43,200 bases of DNA from Flavobacterium sp. LHD-85 (GTDB taxonomy: Bacteria; Bacteroidota; Bacteroidia; Flavobacteriales; Flavobacteriaceae): positions 1-43,200 of the forward strand of contig NZ_JAVFVR010000021.1 of the NCBI RefSeq assembly GCF_030929595.1, written 5' to 3'. This document shows, piece by piece, positions 7,625-16,424 of the stretch (the stretch's first letter is position 1; each line of letters opens with the position of its first letter). Position numbers and translations under genes: made by a program. Below the pieces are notes generated by a model. That model saw only the letters and a program-made list of their open reading frames with translations. It made no database searches and had not been told where the DNA came from.

Positions 7625-7855
7625 TTATTCATCTTTTGAATTAATTAATCTTAAAAATCTTATTCCCGAATATACAATTAGCAATCCTCCAAAAGCATAT
7701 CTGTATTTCCATTCCATGTTTAGCGGGAGTTTCTCCCAAAACATAATCATTAAACCGAGCACAAGATATATTAAAAAAAACAGTATTCCTAAAACAAGAA
7801 GAAATCGCTCTTTGAGCGATTTCTTCTGAATATTATTAAGCATATCTTTTAACAT
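7625..7855 (-). CDS. Small two-helix membrane protein of the TonB operon
   Basis: A protein of 76 residues with two hydrophobic helices (about 18-40 and 50-66) joined by a short polar loop and with charged ends. Its start codon overlaps the tonB stop by 1 bp (TAATG) and it ends 3 bp before the PstS-like gene, so it is translationally embedded in the operon. I do not recognise a named family. The conserved-looking position suggests an accessory to ExbB/TonB. Confidence 0.75.
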   Translation of the reverse strand: MLKDMLNNIQKKSLKERFLLVLGILFFLIYLVLGLMIMFWEKLPLNMEWKYRYAFGGLLIVYSGIRFLRLINSKDE

Positions 7856-8655
7856 TATTCTGCAGATTGAATAGTAATAGGAAGAGAGTATAATACCCTA
7901 ACTTTTTTACCATTTTGCTCGCCGGGAGTCCATTTTGGACATTTTTTAAGAACACGAATTGCTTCTGCTCCTGTACCATAACCGATATCTCTTAAAACTT
8001 TAATATCTGTTAATGACCCGTCTTTTTCAACTACAAACGTAACGTAAACTTTACCTTTTAAACCTTCTTCTTCTGGAGTTTTGTAGTTGTTTCCTACGAA
8101 TTTGTAGAATTTATCTATACCTCCTGGGAAGTCTGGTTTTACTTCGATACCAGCTGTGTTGTAAACAGTGTTATCTTCTTGTACCACCTCTGCTACTGGT
8201 CCTTTTCCAACTGGCTCATCAACAGTTAAAACTGCATCTGGATCTCCTTTGATAGTCTCAGCACCAACTTTTTTGTCTTTTAACTCAACAATTTTTGGTG
8301 GGTCTTCAGTTACTTCTTCCGCTTTTGCTACCACAGGTTTAACGAATTTAACCTGATCCACTTTTGGTGGTGGTGGTGGTGGCGGTGGCATATTAGGCTT
8401 AACTTCCTCTTTTTTCGGAGGTAATTTTACCGCAGCCATCTTAACCTCTTTAACCTCTTCTTCTTCTGATGAGTCTGGCAACAAACTCGCAATAAGAGGA
8501 GCAGCAATAGCAGCACTAAAGATAAGAGAACCAATAACAAGTGCTTTCACAGTTGTTTTTCCGTTTGATTTTCTCAGCTCGTATGCTCCATATATCTTAT
8601 TACGTCCTTCGAATACGATATCAAGCCACTGATTTTTTATAATATCTAATTTCAT
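7855..8655 (-). CDS. tonB: Energy transducer TonB
   Basis: A protein of 266 residues with a cytoplasmic head (WLDIVFEGRNKIYGAYELRK, typical of Bacteroidota TonB), one membrane helix (about 36-58), and a Pro/Lys-rich periplasmic spacer that includes eight prolines in a row around 90-97. The C-terminal TonB box-binding domain runs about 170-266 (FPGGIDKF, GKVYVTFVVEKDG, KCPKWTPGEQNGKKV). It couples the proton motive force, through ExbB/ExbD, to outer-membrane TonB-dependent receptors such as SusC-type transporters. Confidence 0.95.
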   Translation of the reverse strand: MKLDIIKNQWLDIVFEGRNKIYGAYELRKSNGKTTVKALVIGSLIFSAAIAAPLIASLLPDSSEEEEVKEVKMAAVKLPPKKEEVKPNMPPPPPPPPKVDQVKFVKPVVAKAEEVTEDPPKIVELKDKKVGAETIKGDPDAVLTVDEPVGKGPVAEVVQEDNTVYNTAGIEVKPDFPGGIDKFYKFVGNNYKTPEEEGLKGKVYVTFVVEKDGSLTDIKVLRDIGYGTGAEAIRVLKKCPKWTPGEQNGKKVRVLYSLPITIQSAE

Positions 8656-8693
8656 ACTTCTTGATTTTTAAGTCGATAAAACTAAGATTGCTC

Positions 8694-9254
8694 TTATTTT
8701 TTATCTATCACTTTTGCTTCTTCTGGTGTAAACTCAGGAACAATTGCATACGTCTCAACTCCAGTGATAGCCATTTCGTCCAAGATATCAACCAAATTAC
8801 GGTAATTTGATTTTTTTGTTGGTTTAATGATCACAATGATTCCGTTTTTAGGTTTCCCTAAAGCAGCAGAATACGCTAAAACATTTTTCTTTTGTTTTAA
8901 CAATTCTCTACGGATACCATCTTTACCATATGCAATATCTTTTGGTCCCACTTTTGGTGTTGCCAATAACCCCATATAGTAAACCATTTTATTATCGCCA
9001 CCTAACATTACTGTCATAGTACGATTCTCGTCTACTTTGGTATCCTCAGTTTTTTTATTTGGATCATCATCTTTATTTGGCAATGACAAATCCATCGATT
9101 GAGGTTTTGACAACGAAGTAGTTAACATAAAGAATGTAATCAATAAGAATGCCAAATCCACCATCGCTGTTAAATCGACTTTCGAATTCTGCTTTTTACT
9201 TCTTACTTTACCACCTTTACCACCACCGCCGTCGCCGGTATTTAATTCAGCCAT
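8694..9254 (-). CDS. exbD: ExbD-family biopolymer transport protein (second copy)
   Basis: A protein of 186 residues with the ExbD opening (KVDLTAMVDLAFLLITFFMLTTSL, one membrane helix with the functional Asp in the MVDLAF segment) and a periplasmic domain. The first 20 residues are Gly/Lys-rich. It lies 19 bp after the first exbD and before tonB. Two exbD genes in tandem are known for flavobacterial TonB systems, including Flavobacterium psychrophilum. The two copies differ in the periplasmic domain and may form hetero-oligomers. Confidence 0.93.
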   Translation of the reverse strand: MAELNTGDGGGGKGGKVRSKKQNSKVDLTAMVDLAFLLITFFMLTTSLSKPQSMDLSLPNKDDDPNKKTEDTKVDENRTMTVMLGGDNKMVYYMGLLATPKVGPKDIAYGKDGIRRELLKQKKNVLAYSAALGKPKNGIIVIIKPTKKSNYRNLVDILDEMAITGVETYAIVPEFTPEEAKVIDKK

Positions 9255-9273
9255 CTTAGTGTATATTTTTTAA

Positions 9274-9885
9274 TTAAAAGTCTCTTCCTCTCTTACCAGT
9301 AACTAAGTTAAAGGAATTGATTTTCTGATCTTGCAAAATATCCATAATTTTTCTAATTTTTGGATATTCTTCTTTAGCATCTCCTTTAATCGCAATCTGC
9401 AATTCTTTGTCATCTAAATCAATTGTAGCTCTTCTAGAAATAAGAAGCCATTCTTTTAATTGATTATCTAATGAATCCAAAGGAATTCCAGGTTGGTTTG
9501 CTTTGGTTCTGTCCGCCGCTTTCATATCAATGATTTGCTTCAAACCTGTAATTGGCACACCAAAGTCATCCATAAGAGCAAATTTGGTTTTATCTTCTTC
9601 TGAAAATTCAATACCATATTTTGCACCCATTCCTTCAAGAGTTCTTTTACGAACTTCTCTTCCTTTGATGTCAAAAAATACTTTCCCTTTTCCTACTGTA
9701 ATAATAGCCAAATCAGTATCTGGCAGTTTACTTATCGCAACAGAAGCAGGCATATCTACAGGCAATGCCTCAGGCACTTTAGCAGTAGCGGTCAAAATAA
9801 AGAACGTTAGCAAAAGGAACGCTACATCACACATCGCAGTCATATCTGTCGATGTAGACTTTTTTTTCATTTTTATTTTAGCCAT
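9274..9885 (-). CDS. exbD: ExbD-family biopolymer transport protein (first copy)
   Basis: A protein of 203 residues with the ExbD signature STDMTAMCDVAFLLLTFFILTATAK (Asp in CDVAF), one membrane helix and a longer periplasmic domain than the second copy. It lies 42 bp after exbB on the same strand. It forms the proton channel with ExbB that energises TonB. Confidence 0.93.
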   Translation of the reverse strand: MAKIKMKKKSTSTDMTAMCDVAFLLLTFFILTATAKVPEALPVDMPASVAISKLPDTDLAIITVGKGKVFFDIKGREVRKRTLEGMGAKYGIEFSEEDKTKFALMDDFGVPITGLKQIIDMKAADRTKANQPGIPLDSLDNQLKEWLLISRRATIDLDDKELQIAIKGDAKEEYPKIRKIMDILQDQKINSFNLVTGKRGRDF

Positions 9886-9927
9886 TATCTTTTATTTTAT
9901 TTTTTTGATTATAAAATCAAAAATTAA

Positions 9928-10752
9928 TTATTGTCTTAAACTTCCTCTGAATTTTCTGTAAGTATTAACGATAGTAGTACCAGCCTCATCGATAGAGTAA
10001 GTTAAATCGTCAATTTTAGCAGTAAAGAAGTTGTAAGAAACAATTGCTAAGATAGAAGTAGAGATACCTGTAGCAGTGTTGATAAGTGCCTCAGAGATAC
10101 CTGTTGCAAGAGCAGCTTGGTCAGGAGTACCAGCAGAAGCTAACGCACCAAACGCTTTAATCATACCAGATACAGTTCCTAATAATCCTCCTAATGTACC
10201 TAAAGATACTAAAGTAGAAATAATAGTCATGTTTTTCTCTAACATTGGCATTTCTAATGAAGTTGCCTCTTCAATTTCTTTGTGGATTACTTCTGAAGCT
10301 TCTTCGCTGTTGAATCCTTCTTTTTTAACATCTTGGTATTTTACCAAAGCAGATTTAATTGCATTTGCAACTGAACCTTGTTGTTTGTCACATGAAGCGA
10401 TAGCAGCTTCGATGTTTCCTTCTTTAATACTACCTTGAACACTTTTCATGAATTTGTCAAGGTTAGTTTTTCCTGCAGCTTTACCGATAACAATAAATCT
10501 TTCAATAGAAAAAACAACAACCATTAAAAACATACCTAATAATACTGGTACGATGAAACCTCCTTTATATACTTGTCCTAATGTATTGATTGGATGTCCT
10601 GTTTCTGGATTACCTCCTTCGAAGTTCGCAGAATCCCCCATGATTACTTTCCAAATAAACACCCCTACTAAGATACACGCTACAATAATGATTCCAGTGA
10701 TCATTCCTCCGCCATTTGAAGTGCTTTCTTTTTTAACTTTAACGTTTGCCAT
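9928..10752 (-). CDS. exbB: ExbB/MotA/TolQ-family proton channel protein
   Basis: A protein of 274 residues with three membrane helices (about 14-37, with ExbB-type helices near 65-85, 160-185 and 205-235). The signature segment LGTLGGLLGTVSGMIKAFGAL (about 187-207) and the later ISEALINTATG are MotA/TolQ/ExbB proton-channel motifs. It is the first gene of the leftward TonB operon. It carries an extra N-terminal hydrophobic segment typical of Bacteroidota forms. Confidence 0.94.
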   Translation of the reverse strand: MANVKVKKESTSNGGGMITGIIIVACILVGVFIWKVIMGDSANFEGGNPETGHPINTLGQVYKGGFIVPVLLGMFLMVVVFSIERFIVIGKAAGKTNLDKFMKSVQGSIKEGNIEAAIASCDKQQGSVANAIKSALVKYQDVKKEGFNSEEASEVIHKEIEEATSLEMPMLEKNMTIISTLVSLGTLGGLLGTVSGMIKAFGALASAGTPDQAALATGISEALINTATGISTSILAIVSYNFFTAKIDDLTYSIDEAGTTIVNTYRKFRGSLRQ

Positions 10753-11133
10753 TTTTTTTAATTTTAATAGTTTTAAATAATTTTTATTTTTTAGTTATAT
10801 TTAACTTGTAGAGGAGCAAATTTATACGTTTAGTTTAAATAAAAAAACTTTTTTTAATTTAATTGACCGAAATTTAACTTGAAATTAAAAAATATCTCAT
10901 TAATTTGTTGACATCATTTTTTAAATAAAACAAAAAAAAGGACGATAATTAGAAAAATTACAACGTTTTAGTAAATATTCAAAGATTCCTTTGATATCTT
11001 CTTAAAAAGCTGCGAATTTTTTTTTTATTAAATTTTCAATCAAAAAAAGCTTTTTCTTACTAAAAAAAACCACATAAAAAGTGCCCAAAAACAAAGCAAT
11101 ACTCATATAACAATCTAAATTACAAATAAAAAC
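10753..11133. other. AT-rich intergenic region between exbB and the HerA-like gene
   Basis: This 381-bp divergent region holds the exbB promoter (10817-10824). Otherwise it is strongly AT-rich, with A- and T-tracts at 10845-10860 and 11020-11050. No clear TAnnTTTG box for the rightward gene, no repeat and no small gene were found. Short ORFs here have no supporting features. Confidence 0.6.
10817..10824 (-). promoter_or_regulatory. -7 element of the exbB-tonB operon promoter
   Basis: The minus strand reads TAAATTTG, an exact TAnnTTTG match, in the sequence TATAAATTTGC. It is 64 bp upstream of the exbB ATG and preceded about 20 nt upstream by a T-run but no TTG. This is the only consensus-like site upstream of the seven-gene operon. 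Confidence 0.55.
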
Positions 11134-12651
11134 ATGAATAAAAAAGAGAATTTTATTGCAGATATAACTACAGGGTATTCTTCGAAGGGAGATAGCATTA
11201 TACTTGGAGGCGCAATGCTTGACGGTGAGCCTATTGCAGAAGCGCATGTCAAAATTCCACTAAAAACTTTAAATCGCCACGGATTAATTGCCGGTGCAAC
11301 CGGAACAGGAAAAACCAAAACAATTCAGGTTTTTTCGGAGCAACTTTCTAATGCCGGTATTCCTGTATTAATGATGGACATTAAAGGGGATTTTAGCGGT
11401 ATAGCCAAAGAGGGTAAAGAAGAGGGTTTTATTACAGAACGTCATGCCAAAATAAATATACCTTATAATATAACAGCATTTCCTGTTGAATTGATGTCTT
11501 TATCTAAACAGGATGGCGTACGACTGCGCGCTACAGTTTCTGAGTTTGGACCTGTTTTATTTTCTCGAATTTTAGACTTGAATGATACTCAAGCTGGGGT
11601 TGTCGCAGTTATCTTCAAATATTGCGATGATAATAAAATGCCCATATTGGATTTAAAAGACATAAAAAAAGTAATCAATTATATTACTGAAGAAGGCAAA
11701 GATGAAATTGCTGCTAGCTATGGAAAAATTTCGACTGCCACAACGGGAACAATTCTTAGAAAGATCATTGAACTAGAACAGCAAGGCGGTGATTTGTTCT
11801 TTGGCGAACTGTCTTTTGAAACTGATGATTTAATGCGAATTGATGAAAACGGAAAGGGTTACGTTAATATCATCCGCTTGACGGATATTCAGGATAAACC
11901 TAAATTGTTTTCGACTTTCATGCTAAGTCTTTTGGCTGAAATTTACCAGAAGATGCCGGAAAAAGGAGATGCAGATCAGCCTGAATTGGTCATCTTTATT
12001 GACGAGGCGCATTTAATTTTTAATGAGGCAAGCAAAGCATTATTAGAGCAGATTGAAACGATTGTAAAATTAATTCGTTCTAAAGGTGTTGGAGTTTATT
12101 TCGTTACTCAAAATCCAATGGATGTTCCGAGTGGTGTTTTAGCTCAGTTAGGATTAAAAATTCAGCATGCGCTAAGAGCTTTTACAGCAAATGACCGCCA
12201 AGCGATTAAGAAAACAGCCGACAACTACCCTACTTCTCCTTATTATAAGACTGATGAATTGCTGACAAGTTTAGGAATTGGAGAGGCTTTGTTTACTGCG
12301 CTTAACGAAAAAGGTATTCCGACTCCGCTTGTGGCGACTATGATGCGTGCACCAATGAGCCGAATGGATGTTTTATCTCCATCTGAAATTGATGAAATAA
12401 ATGGCAAATCGAAACTTGTTAAGAAATACGCTGAAGAAATTGACCGCGAAAGTGCTTTTGAAATTTTAAGCAAAAAACTGACAGAAGCCGCAGAAGCCGC
12501 AGCTCAGCAAGAGGAACAAGCTCCAGAAAAGTCATCAAAATCAGGACCGAGTACTACAGAAGTCGTTACAAAATCTGTTTTGAAAGTCGTAACAAGCGCT
12601 ACTTTTATAAGAGGTGTTTTTGGTGTTCTAACTAAATTTTTTAAGAAATAA
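11134..12651 (+). CDS. HerA-like ATPase, DUF853/YjgR family
   Basis: A protein of 505 residues with an FtsK/HerA-type ATPase core. It has Walker A GATGTGKT (54-61), Walker B LVIFIDEAH (285-293), a TQNP sensor segment around 325-330 and the arginine-bearing LQHALRAFT segment after it. This is the DUF853 (YjgR) arrangement, whose cellular role is not settled. The C-terminal tail is rich in Ala/Glu/Gln and low in complexity (about 450-475). No NurA nuclease gene adjoins it, so it is unlikely to be part of a HerA-NurA pair. It ends in an inverted-repeat element shared with kmo. Confidence 0.88.
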   Translation: MNKKENFIADITTGYSSKGDSIILGGAMLDGEPIAEAHVKIPLKTLNRHGLIAGATGTGKTKTIQVFSEQLSNAGIPVLMMDIKGDFSGIAKEGKEEGFITERHAKINIPYNITAFPVELMSLSKQDGVRLRATVSEFGPVLFSRILDLNDTQAGVVAVIFKYCDDNKMPILDLKDIKKVINYITEEGKDEIAASYGKISTATTGTILRKIIELEQQGGDLFFGELSFETDDLMRIDENGKGYVNIIRLTDIQDKPKLFSTFMLSLLAEIYQKMPEKGDADQPELVIFIDEAHLIFNEASKALLEQIETIVKLIRSKGVGVYFVTQNPMDVPSGVLAQLGLKIQHALRAFTANDRQAIKKTADNYPTSPYYKTDELLTSLGIGEALFTALNEKGIPTPLVATMMRAPMSRMDVLSPSEIDEINGKSKLVKKYAEEIDRESAFEILSKKLTEAAEAAAQQEEQAPEKSSKSGPSTTEVVTKSVLKVVTSATFIRGVFGVLTKFFKK

Positions 12652-12658
12652 AAAAATT

Positions 12659-12787
12659 AAACCATATAAAAGATATATAAGTTCATTTAGAACTTACCTT
12701 GTCTACATAAATAAACCCGTCAGTTTTTAAAATCTGACGGGTTTTCTATATGATAAAGTCTATATTTACTTATATAACTTATATGGT
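12659..12787. repeat. Long inverted-repeat element, copy 1
   Basis: The left arm (12659-12686, beginning AAACCATATAA) and the right arm (12761-12787, inverted) match with a few differences and enclose the terminator at 12714-12743. The same arms recur at 28797-28977 and 38256-38437. This copy fills almost the whole gap between two convergent genes. Confidence 0.75.
12714..12746. terminator. Terminator between convergent HerA-like and kmo genes
   Basis: The stem AACCCGTCAG (12714-12723) pairs with CTGACGGGTT (12734-12743). It is followed by TTTC on the plus strand and preceded by an A-containing tract. It is a relative of the AACCCGACAGG palindrome family. Confidence 0.75.
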
Positions 12788-12794
12788 TTATAAC

Positions 12795-14138
12795 TTAAGC
12801 TCGCTCCAATAATGTCAAAATTTTGTTTTCGACTTCTGAACTATCCCAGATGTTTTCGATATTTTCCATTCGAAGCACTTCTTCCATAATTCCGTTTTGA
12901 TAATCTCCAATTGCTAAAGCTTCGGCATACGGACGATCACTGAAAGTAACACGACTATAAAGTGGAATCCATTTGTCTGGATGTTTGTCTGAAAAGACTT
13001 TTTCTATTTTCTTTTGCAGCAAGAATTTTTCATCTGCTGTTTTGGTACTCATTTCTAAGAAATTTCGATACGAAAGCTCTGCAATTGCATCTGCATTTGG
13101 TTTTCTAGAGATTTGATATTCTGAAAATATTTTCTTCCAATCGTCTTGGTACTTTTCAATCATTTCGCTCAAAACGGTGATATCTTCAAAACCAGCATTC
13201 ATTCCTTGTCCGTAAAATGGAACTATGGCGTGACAAGCATCTCCAATTAAGGCAATTTTATTTTCATAAGTCCAAGGGAAACATTTCATAGTTACCAAAG
13301 TACTCGTTGGGTTTTTAAAGAAATCATTTGCCAGTTCTGGAATAACTTCAATCGAATCTGGGAAATTTTTCTCGAAGAAATCTTCGACCATTTTACGATC
13401 TGTCAATGATTCAAAAGAATTTTCTCCTTCAAAAGGCATGAATAATGTACAAGTAAAACTTCCGTCAAGATTAGGAAGCGCAATTAACATGTATTCTCCT
13501 CTTGGCCAAATATGAAATGAGTTTTTATCTAATTTATGAGTTCCGTCTGGATTTGCTGGAATGTTCAATTCTTTATATCCCATATTCAAAAATTCCTGTG
13601 AATAATTGAACATGCTCTGACGCTGCATTCTGTGGCGGATTCTAGAGAAAGCTCCATCGGCACCAAAAACCATATCAAATTTTCTTTCTTCCCACTCGCC
13701 TCTTTCACTTTCACCAATATGAAGTGTCGCATCGTTCAAAGTAACATCCCAAACTTTTTGTTCAAAATGAAATTCGGCTCCAGCTTCTTCAGCAAGATCG
13801 ATCATCTTTCTGTTTAGTTTTCCTCTTGAAATAGAATATATAGATTCGCCTTCTTGACCGTAATTCTGAAAATTTAATTTGTCTACCAAGTGAATGGCGC
13901 GTTTATCCATCGGAATTGCAATTTCCCGAACCGAATCTCCAACACCAACTGCATCCAAAGCTTTCCAGCCACGGTTGGACATTGCTAGATTAATAGAACG
14001 TCCAGAAAAATTTATTTTTCGGATATCTGGGCTACGATCATAAACATGAACAGTATGACCAGCTTTTTTAAGATAAATTGCCAGAAGCGACCCTACAAGT
14101 CCAGAACCAACTACAGCAATTTTTAATGATGTTTGCAT
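12795..14138 (-). CDS. kmo: Kynurenine 3-monooxygenase
   Basis: A FAD-dependent aromatic hydroxylase of 447 residues that converts kynurenine to 3-hydroxykynurenine with NADPH and O2. It has the FAD-binding motif VVGSGLVGSLLAIYLKKAGH (9-28), the conserved INLAMSNRGWKALDAVG segment of bacterial KMO, and the second FAD motif IGDACHAIVPFYGQGMNAGF (about 303-322). The next enzyme, kynureninase, is at 25998-27272, about 12 kb away, so the pathway genes are split. An inverted-repeat element begins just after the stop. Confidence 0.93.
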   Translation of the reverse strand: MQTSLKIAVVGSGLVGSLLAIYLKKAGHTVHVYDRSPDIRKINFSGRSINLAMSNRGWKALDAVGVGDSVREIAIPMDKRAIHLVDKLNFQNYGQEGESIYSISRGKLNRKMIDLAEEAGAEFHFEQKVWDVTLNDATLHIGESERGEWEERKFDMVFGADGAFSRIRHRMQRQSMFNYSQEFLNMGYKELNIPANPDGTHKLDKNSFHIWPRGEYMLIALPNLDGSFTCTLFMPFEGENSFESLTDRKMVEDFFEKNFPDSIEVIPELANDFFKNPTSTLVTMKCFPWTYENKIALIGDACHAIVPFYGQGMNAGFEDITVLSEMIEKYQDDWKKIFSEYQISRKPNADAIAELSYRNFLEMSTKTADEKFLLQKKIEKVFSDKHPDKWIPLYSRVTFSDRPYAEALAIGDYQNGIMEEVLRMENIENIWDSSEVENKILTLLERA

Positions 14139-14355
14139 CGAGGGAAAATCTAATATTGGGTCGTAAAAATAACTAATAATTGTACATGAGCCTTAAAATA
14201 AATGAACAAATTGTTTGCAAATAGTGATTCACAAAGATTATTCTGTTTTTTGGCATTTTAAAAATATAACAAATTGTTATTTTATTAAATTTATTTACAG
14301 AAATTAAACAATTAATTTAGCTTTCGATTTAATTCATTCAATAAAAACAAAATTC

Positions 14356-14946
14356 ATGAACAGCGAAATTTTACAATCAGATATTATTTTAGAAAATGAA
14401 AAAGCTCTTTTAATCCCTTTTGAAAGCAAAAGAAATATAGAATTGAAAGAAATTATTTTTGACGATGAAATCTGGAAGTATATGGGAATGTATGTTCGAA
14501 ACGATCAAGATTTTGAAAACTATATTAAAAATACATTACAACAAAAAGCAAATGGAATTTGTTATCCTTTCCTTATTATAGATAAAGCTACAAACAAAGT
14601 TGCAGGAAGCACTCGTTACGGTTATTTAAATCACGCTAGCCAAAAATGTGAAATTGGGTGGACTTGGTATGGAAAAGAATTTCAGGGAACTGGTTTAAAT
14701 AAAGCGTGCAAATATGAGCTATTGGATTTTGGTTTCGAACAAATTCAATTTAGAAGAATACAATTCAGTGCAGATCTTGAAAATTTAAGATCTCAGAAAG
14801 CTATTGAAAAACTGGGTGCTGTAAAAGAAGGCGTTTTTAGAAACAATTATGTCGATTCTGAAGGAAAAAGCAAAGATGTTTATTTCAGTATCATTTTGGA
14901 AGAATGGCAGAATACTAAACGAGATAATTTTGGGGAGTTTGCCTAA
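14356..14946 (+). CDS. GNAT-family N-acetyltransferase (RimJ/RimL-like)
   Basis: A protein of 196 residues with the RimJ-type acetyltransferase fold. It has the CoA-binding region EIGWTWYGKEFQGTGLNKACK (about 98-118), a following FEQIQFRRIQFSADLENLRSQKAIEKLGA segment and a C-terminal FRNNYVDSEGKSKDVYFSIILEEW, all classical for this group. The substrate (protein N-terminus, antibiotic or other amine) is unknown. A near-match to the -7 box, TAGCTTTC, is found about 40 bp upstream. Confidence 0.88.
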   Translation: MNSEILQSDIILENEKALLIPFESKRNIELKEIIFDDEIWKYMGMYVRNDQDFENYIKNTLQQKANGICYPFLIIDKATNKVAGSTRYGYLNHASQKCEIGWTWYGKEFQGTGLNKACKYELLDFGFEQIQFRRIQFSADLENLRSQKAIEKLGAVKEGVFRNNYVDSEGKSKDVYFSIILEEWQNTKRDNFGEFA

Positions 14947-14987
14947 ACAATAACTCCGAAAAACTGTACTTTAGTCTTCGATTTCAA

Positions 14988-15800
14988 ATGATGAAATCGA
15001 AGACTAAAATGGAAGTATACTCAGAACATTATGTAAATCCTAAAACGGAACGATTCGTCAACAAAATCTGGTGCTTAGACAACAGCATCGGCGAAAGTTC
15101 AATCGAAAACAAATTGGTTCTCCCAAACGGCTGTTTTAATCTCGCTTTTGTAACTGGAAATGCTATTCAAGTTCATACGAGTAAAGCTAAATATGAGATG
15201 AATGAAGGTGTTTACTTTTGTTCTCAAATGACTAATAAAGTTTTAGTAAACATTCATCCAAAAACCAAAGTCACAATTGTTCAGCTTCACACTTGGACAC
15301 TTTCCTTGTTTCCTAAGTATGATTTAAGCGATTTTACAGATTCTATTATCAAAATTAATCTTGAAGAATTGCCTTTTAAAATTCAGATTGATTCTGATAT
15401 TGAAATTATTTTAAATACAATCAACACTTATTTTGAAGCATTATCTGATTTAAATTCGGAGAAAAACACAATTGAAAAAATCTGCGAAATCATTAAAAAT
15501 AAAGAGGAAGTATCTGTTTCAGAAATTAGTGAAGCTTTAAAATCTTCTCAACGTTCACTTCAAATTAAATTTAAAACTGCAACTGGATTAACAATTAAAA
15601 AATATATTCAGATTTTGAAATTCAGAAAATCGGTAGATCAAATGGCGAATTCTGATTTAGAAAAACTAAAACTGACTGATATTGCGCTTTACAATAAATA
15701 TTTTGATCAGTCGCATTTTATCAAAAAGTTTAAAGATGTGACTAAAACCACTCCGAAAACATTCGATCCTGACTCTTATTTTCTTTCTCATAAAAGATAA
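14988..15800 (+). CDS. AraC-family transcriptional regulator
   Basis: A protein of 270 residues with an N-terminal sensor domain (about 10-150) and a C-terminal AraC double helix-turn-helix (about 165-265). The segments VSEISEALKSSQRSLQIKFKTATG and LTDIALYNKYFDQSHFIKKFKDVTKTTPKTF correspond to the two helix-turn-helices. It may regulate the adjacent secreted protein gene at 15876 or the GNAT gene; no effector can be read from the sequence. The start is either of two adjacent ATG codons. Confidence 0.88.
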   Translation: MMKSKTKMEVYSEHYVNPKTERFVNKIWCLDNSIGESSIENKLVLPNGCFNLAFVTGNAIQVHTSKAKYEMNEGVYFCSQMTNKVLVNIHPKTKVTIVQLHTWTLSLFPKYDLSDFTDSIIKINLEELPFKIQIDSDIEIILNTINTYFEALSDLNSEKNTIEKICEIIKNKEEVSVSEISEALKSSQRSLQIKFKTATGLTIKKYIQILKFRKSVDQMANSDLEKLKLTDIALYNKYFDQSHFIKKFKDVTKTTPKTFDPDSYFLSHKR

Positions 15801-15839
15801 GTTTTCGCATTTGTACAATTTTGTAAGTTTTGATTGATT

Positions 15840-15847
15840 TACTTTTG
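15840..15847 (+). promoter_or_regulatory. -7 element upstream of the NTF2-like gene
   Basis: An exact TACTTTTG lies 28 bp before the ATG at 15876, with a TTG 16 nt upstream. The predicted transcript starts downstream of 15834, which rules out the longer in-frame reading that begins there. Confidence 0.65.
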
Positions 15848-15875
15848 CATAATCATCAATCAAAATCAATTACAA

Positions 15876-16424
15876 ATGAAAATCAATCAATCCTGTTTTC
15901 AGTTAAAATTTCTTTTAATTGGAATTTTATTCATCCAAATTCAATTTGGATTTTCTCAGGAAGCTAAAAGCTCCGCTTTATATAAAACCATTATGTCAAA
16001 AGACAGTCTTCTTTTCGACATTGGCTTTAATACCTGCGATGCAAAACAATTTGAAAATTTATTCAGTGACGAACTTGAATTTTATCACGATAAAGACGGG
16101 TTTTCAAATAAAGTAGATTTCTTGAATAGCTTTAAGAACGGATTATGTGGTTCTCAAGAAACTTATCGCGCTAGAAGAGAATTGGTTACAGGAAGCATAG
16201 AAATTTATCCTTTATACAAAAAAGGTGTTTTGTACGCGGCAATACAAACCGGAATTCATCAATTTTATGAAACTACTGCCGTAAAAGATGAACCTCTATT
16301 AAAGAAAAACGAAAAACTAGTAGGCAAAGCCAAATTTACTCATTTATGGGTTCTGGAAAATAATGACTGGAAACTAAAACGAGCTTTAAGTTATGATCAT
16401 TCGGCTGTAAATTCAAAGAAATAG
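15876..16424 (+). CDS. Secreted DUF4440/NTF2-like protein
   Basis: A protein of 182 residues from the ATG at 15876. It opens with a signal peptide (MKINQSCFQLKFLLIGILFI, ending FGFSQ) and continues with an NTF2-like/SnoaL-type cone fold of about 130 residues (FDIGFNTCDAKQFENLFSDELEFYHD, then FTHLWVLENNDWKLKRALSYDH at the end). Proteins of this group bind small ligands or act as periplasmic cofactors; the function here is unknown. The start was chosen because of the signal peptide and the promoter at 15840. It is downstream of the AraC regulator. Confidence 0.82.
   Translation: MKINQSCFQLKFLLIGILFIQIQFGFSQEAKSSALYKTIMSKDSLLFDIGFNTCDAKQFENLFSDELEFYHDKDGFSNKVDFLNSFKNGLCGSQETYRARRELVTGSIEIYPLYKKGVLYAAIQTGIHQFYETTAVKDEPLLKKNEKLVGKAKFTHLWVLENNDWKLKRALSYDHSAVNSKK

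Noticed and set aside
11002..11247. A leftward 81-residue reading frame overlapping the HerA-like gene start
   Set aside because: It is antisense to the well-supported rightward gene and crosses poly-A/T tracts, with no promoter or domain.
15834..15875. N-terminal extension of the NTF2-like protein
   Set aside because: The extra 14 residues lie upstream of or inside the TACTTTTG promoter box, and the signal peptide begins at 15876.
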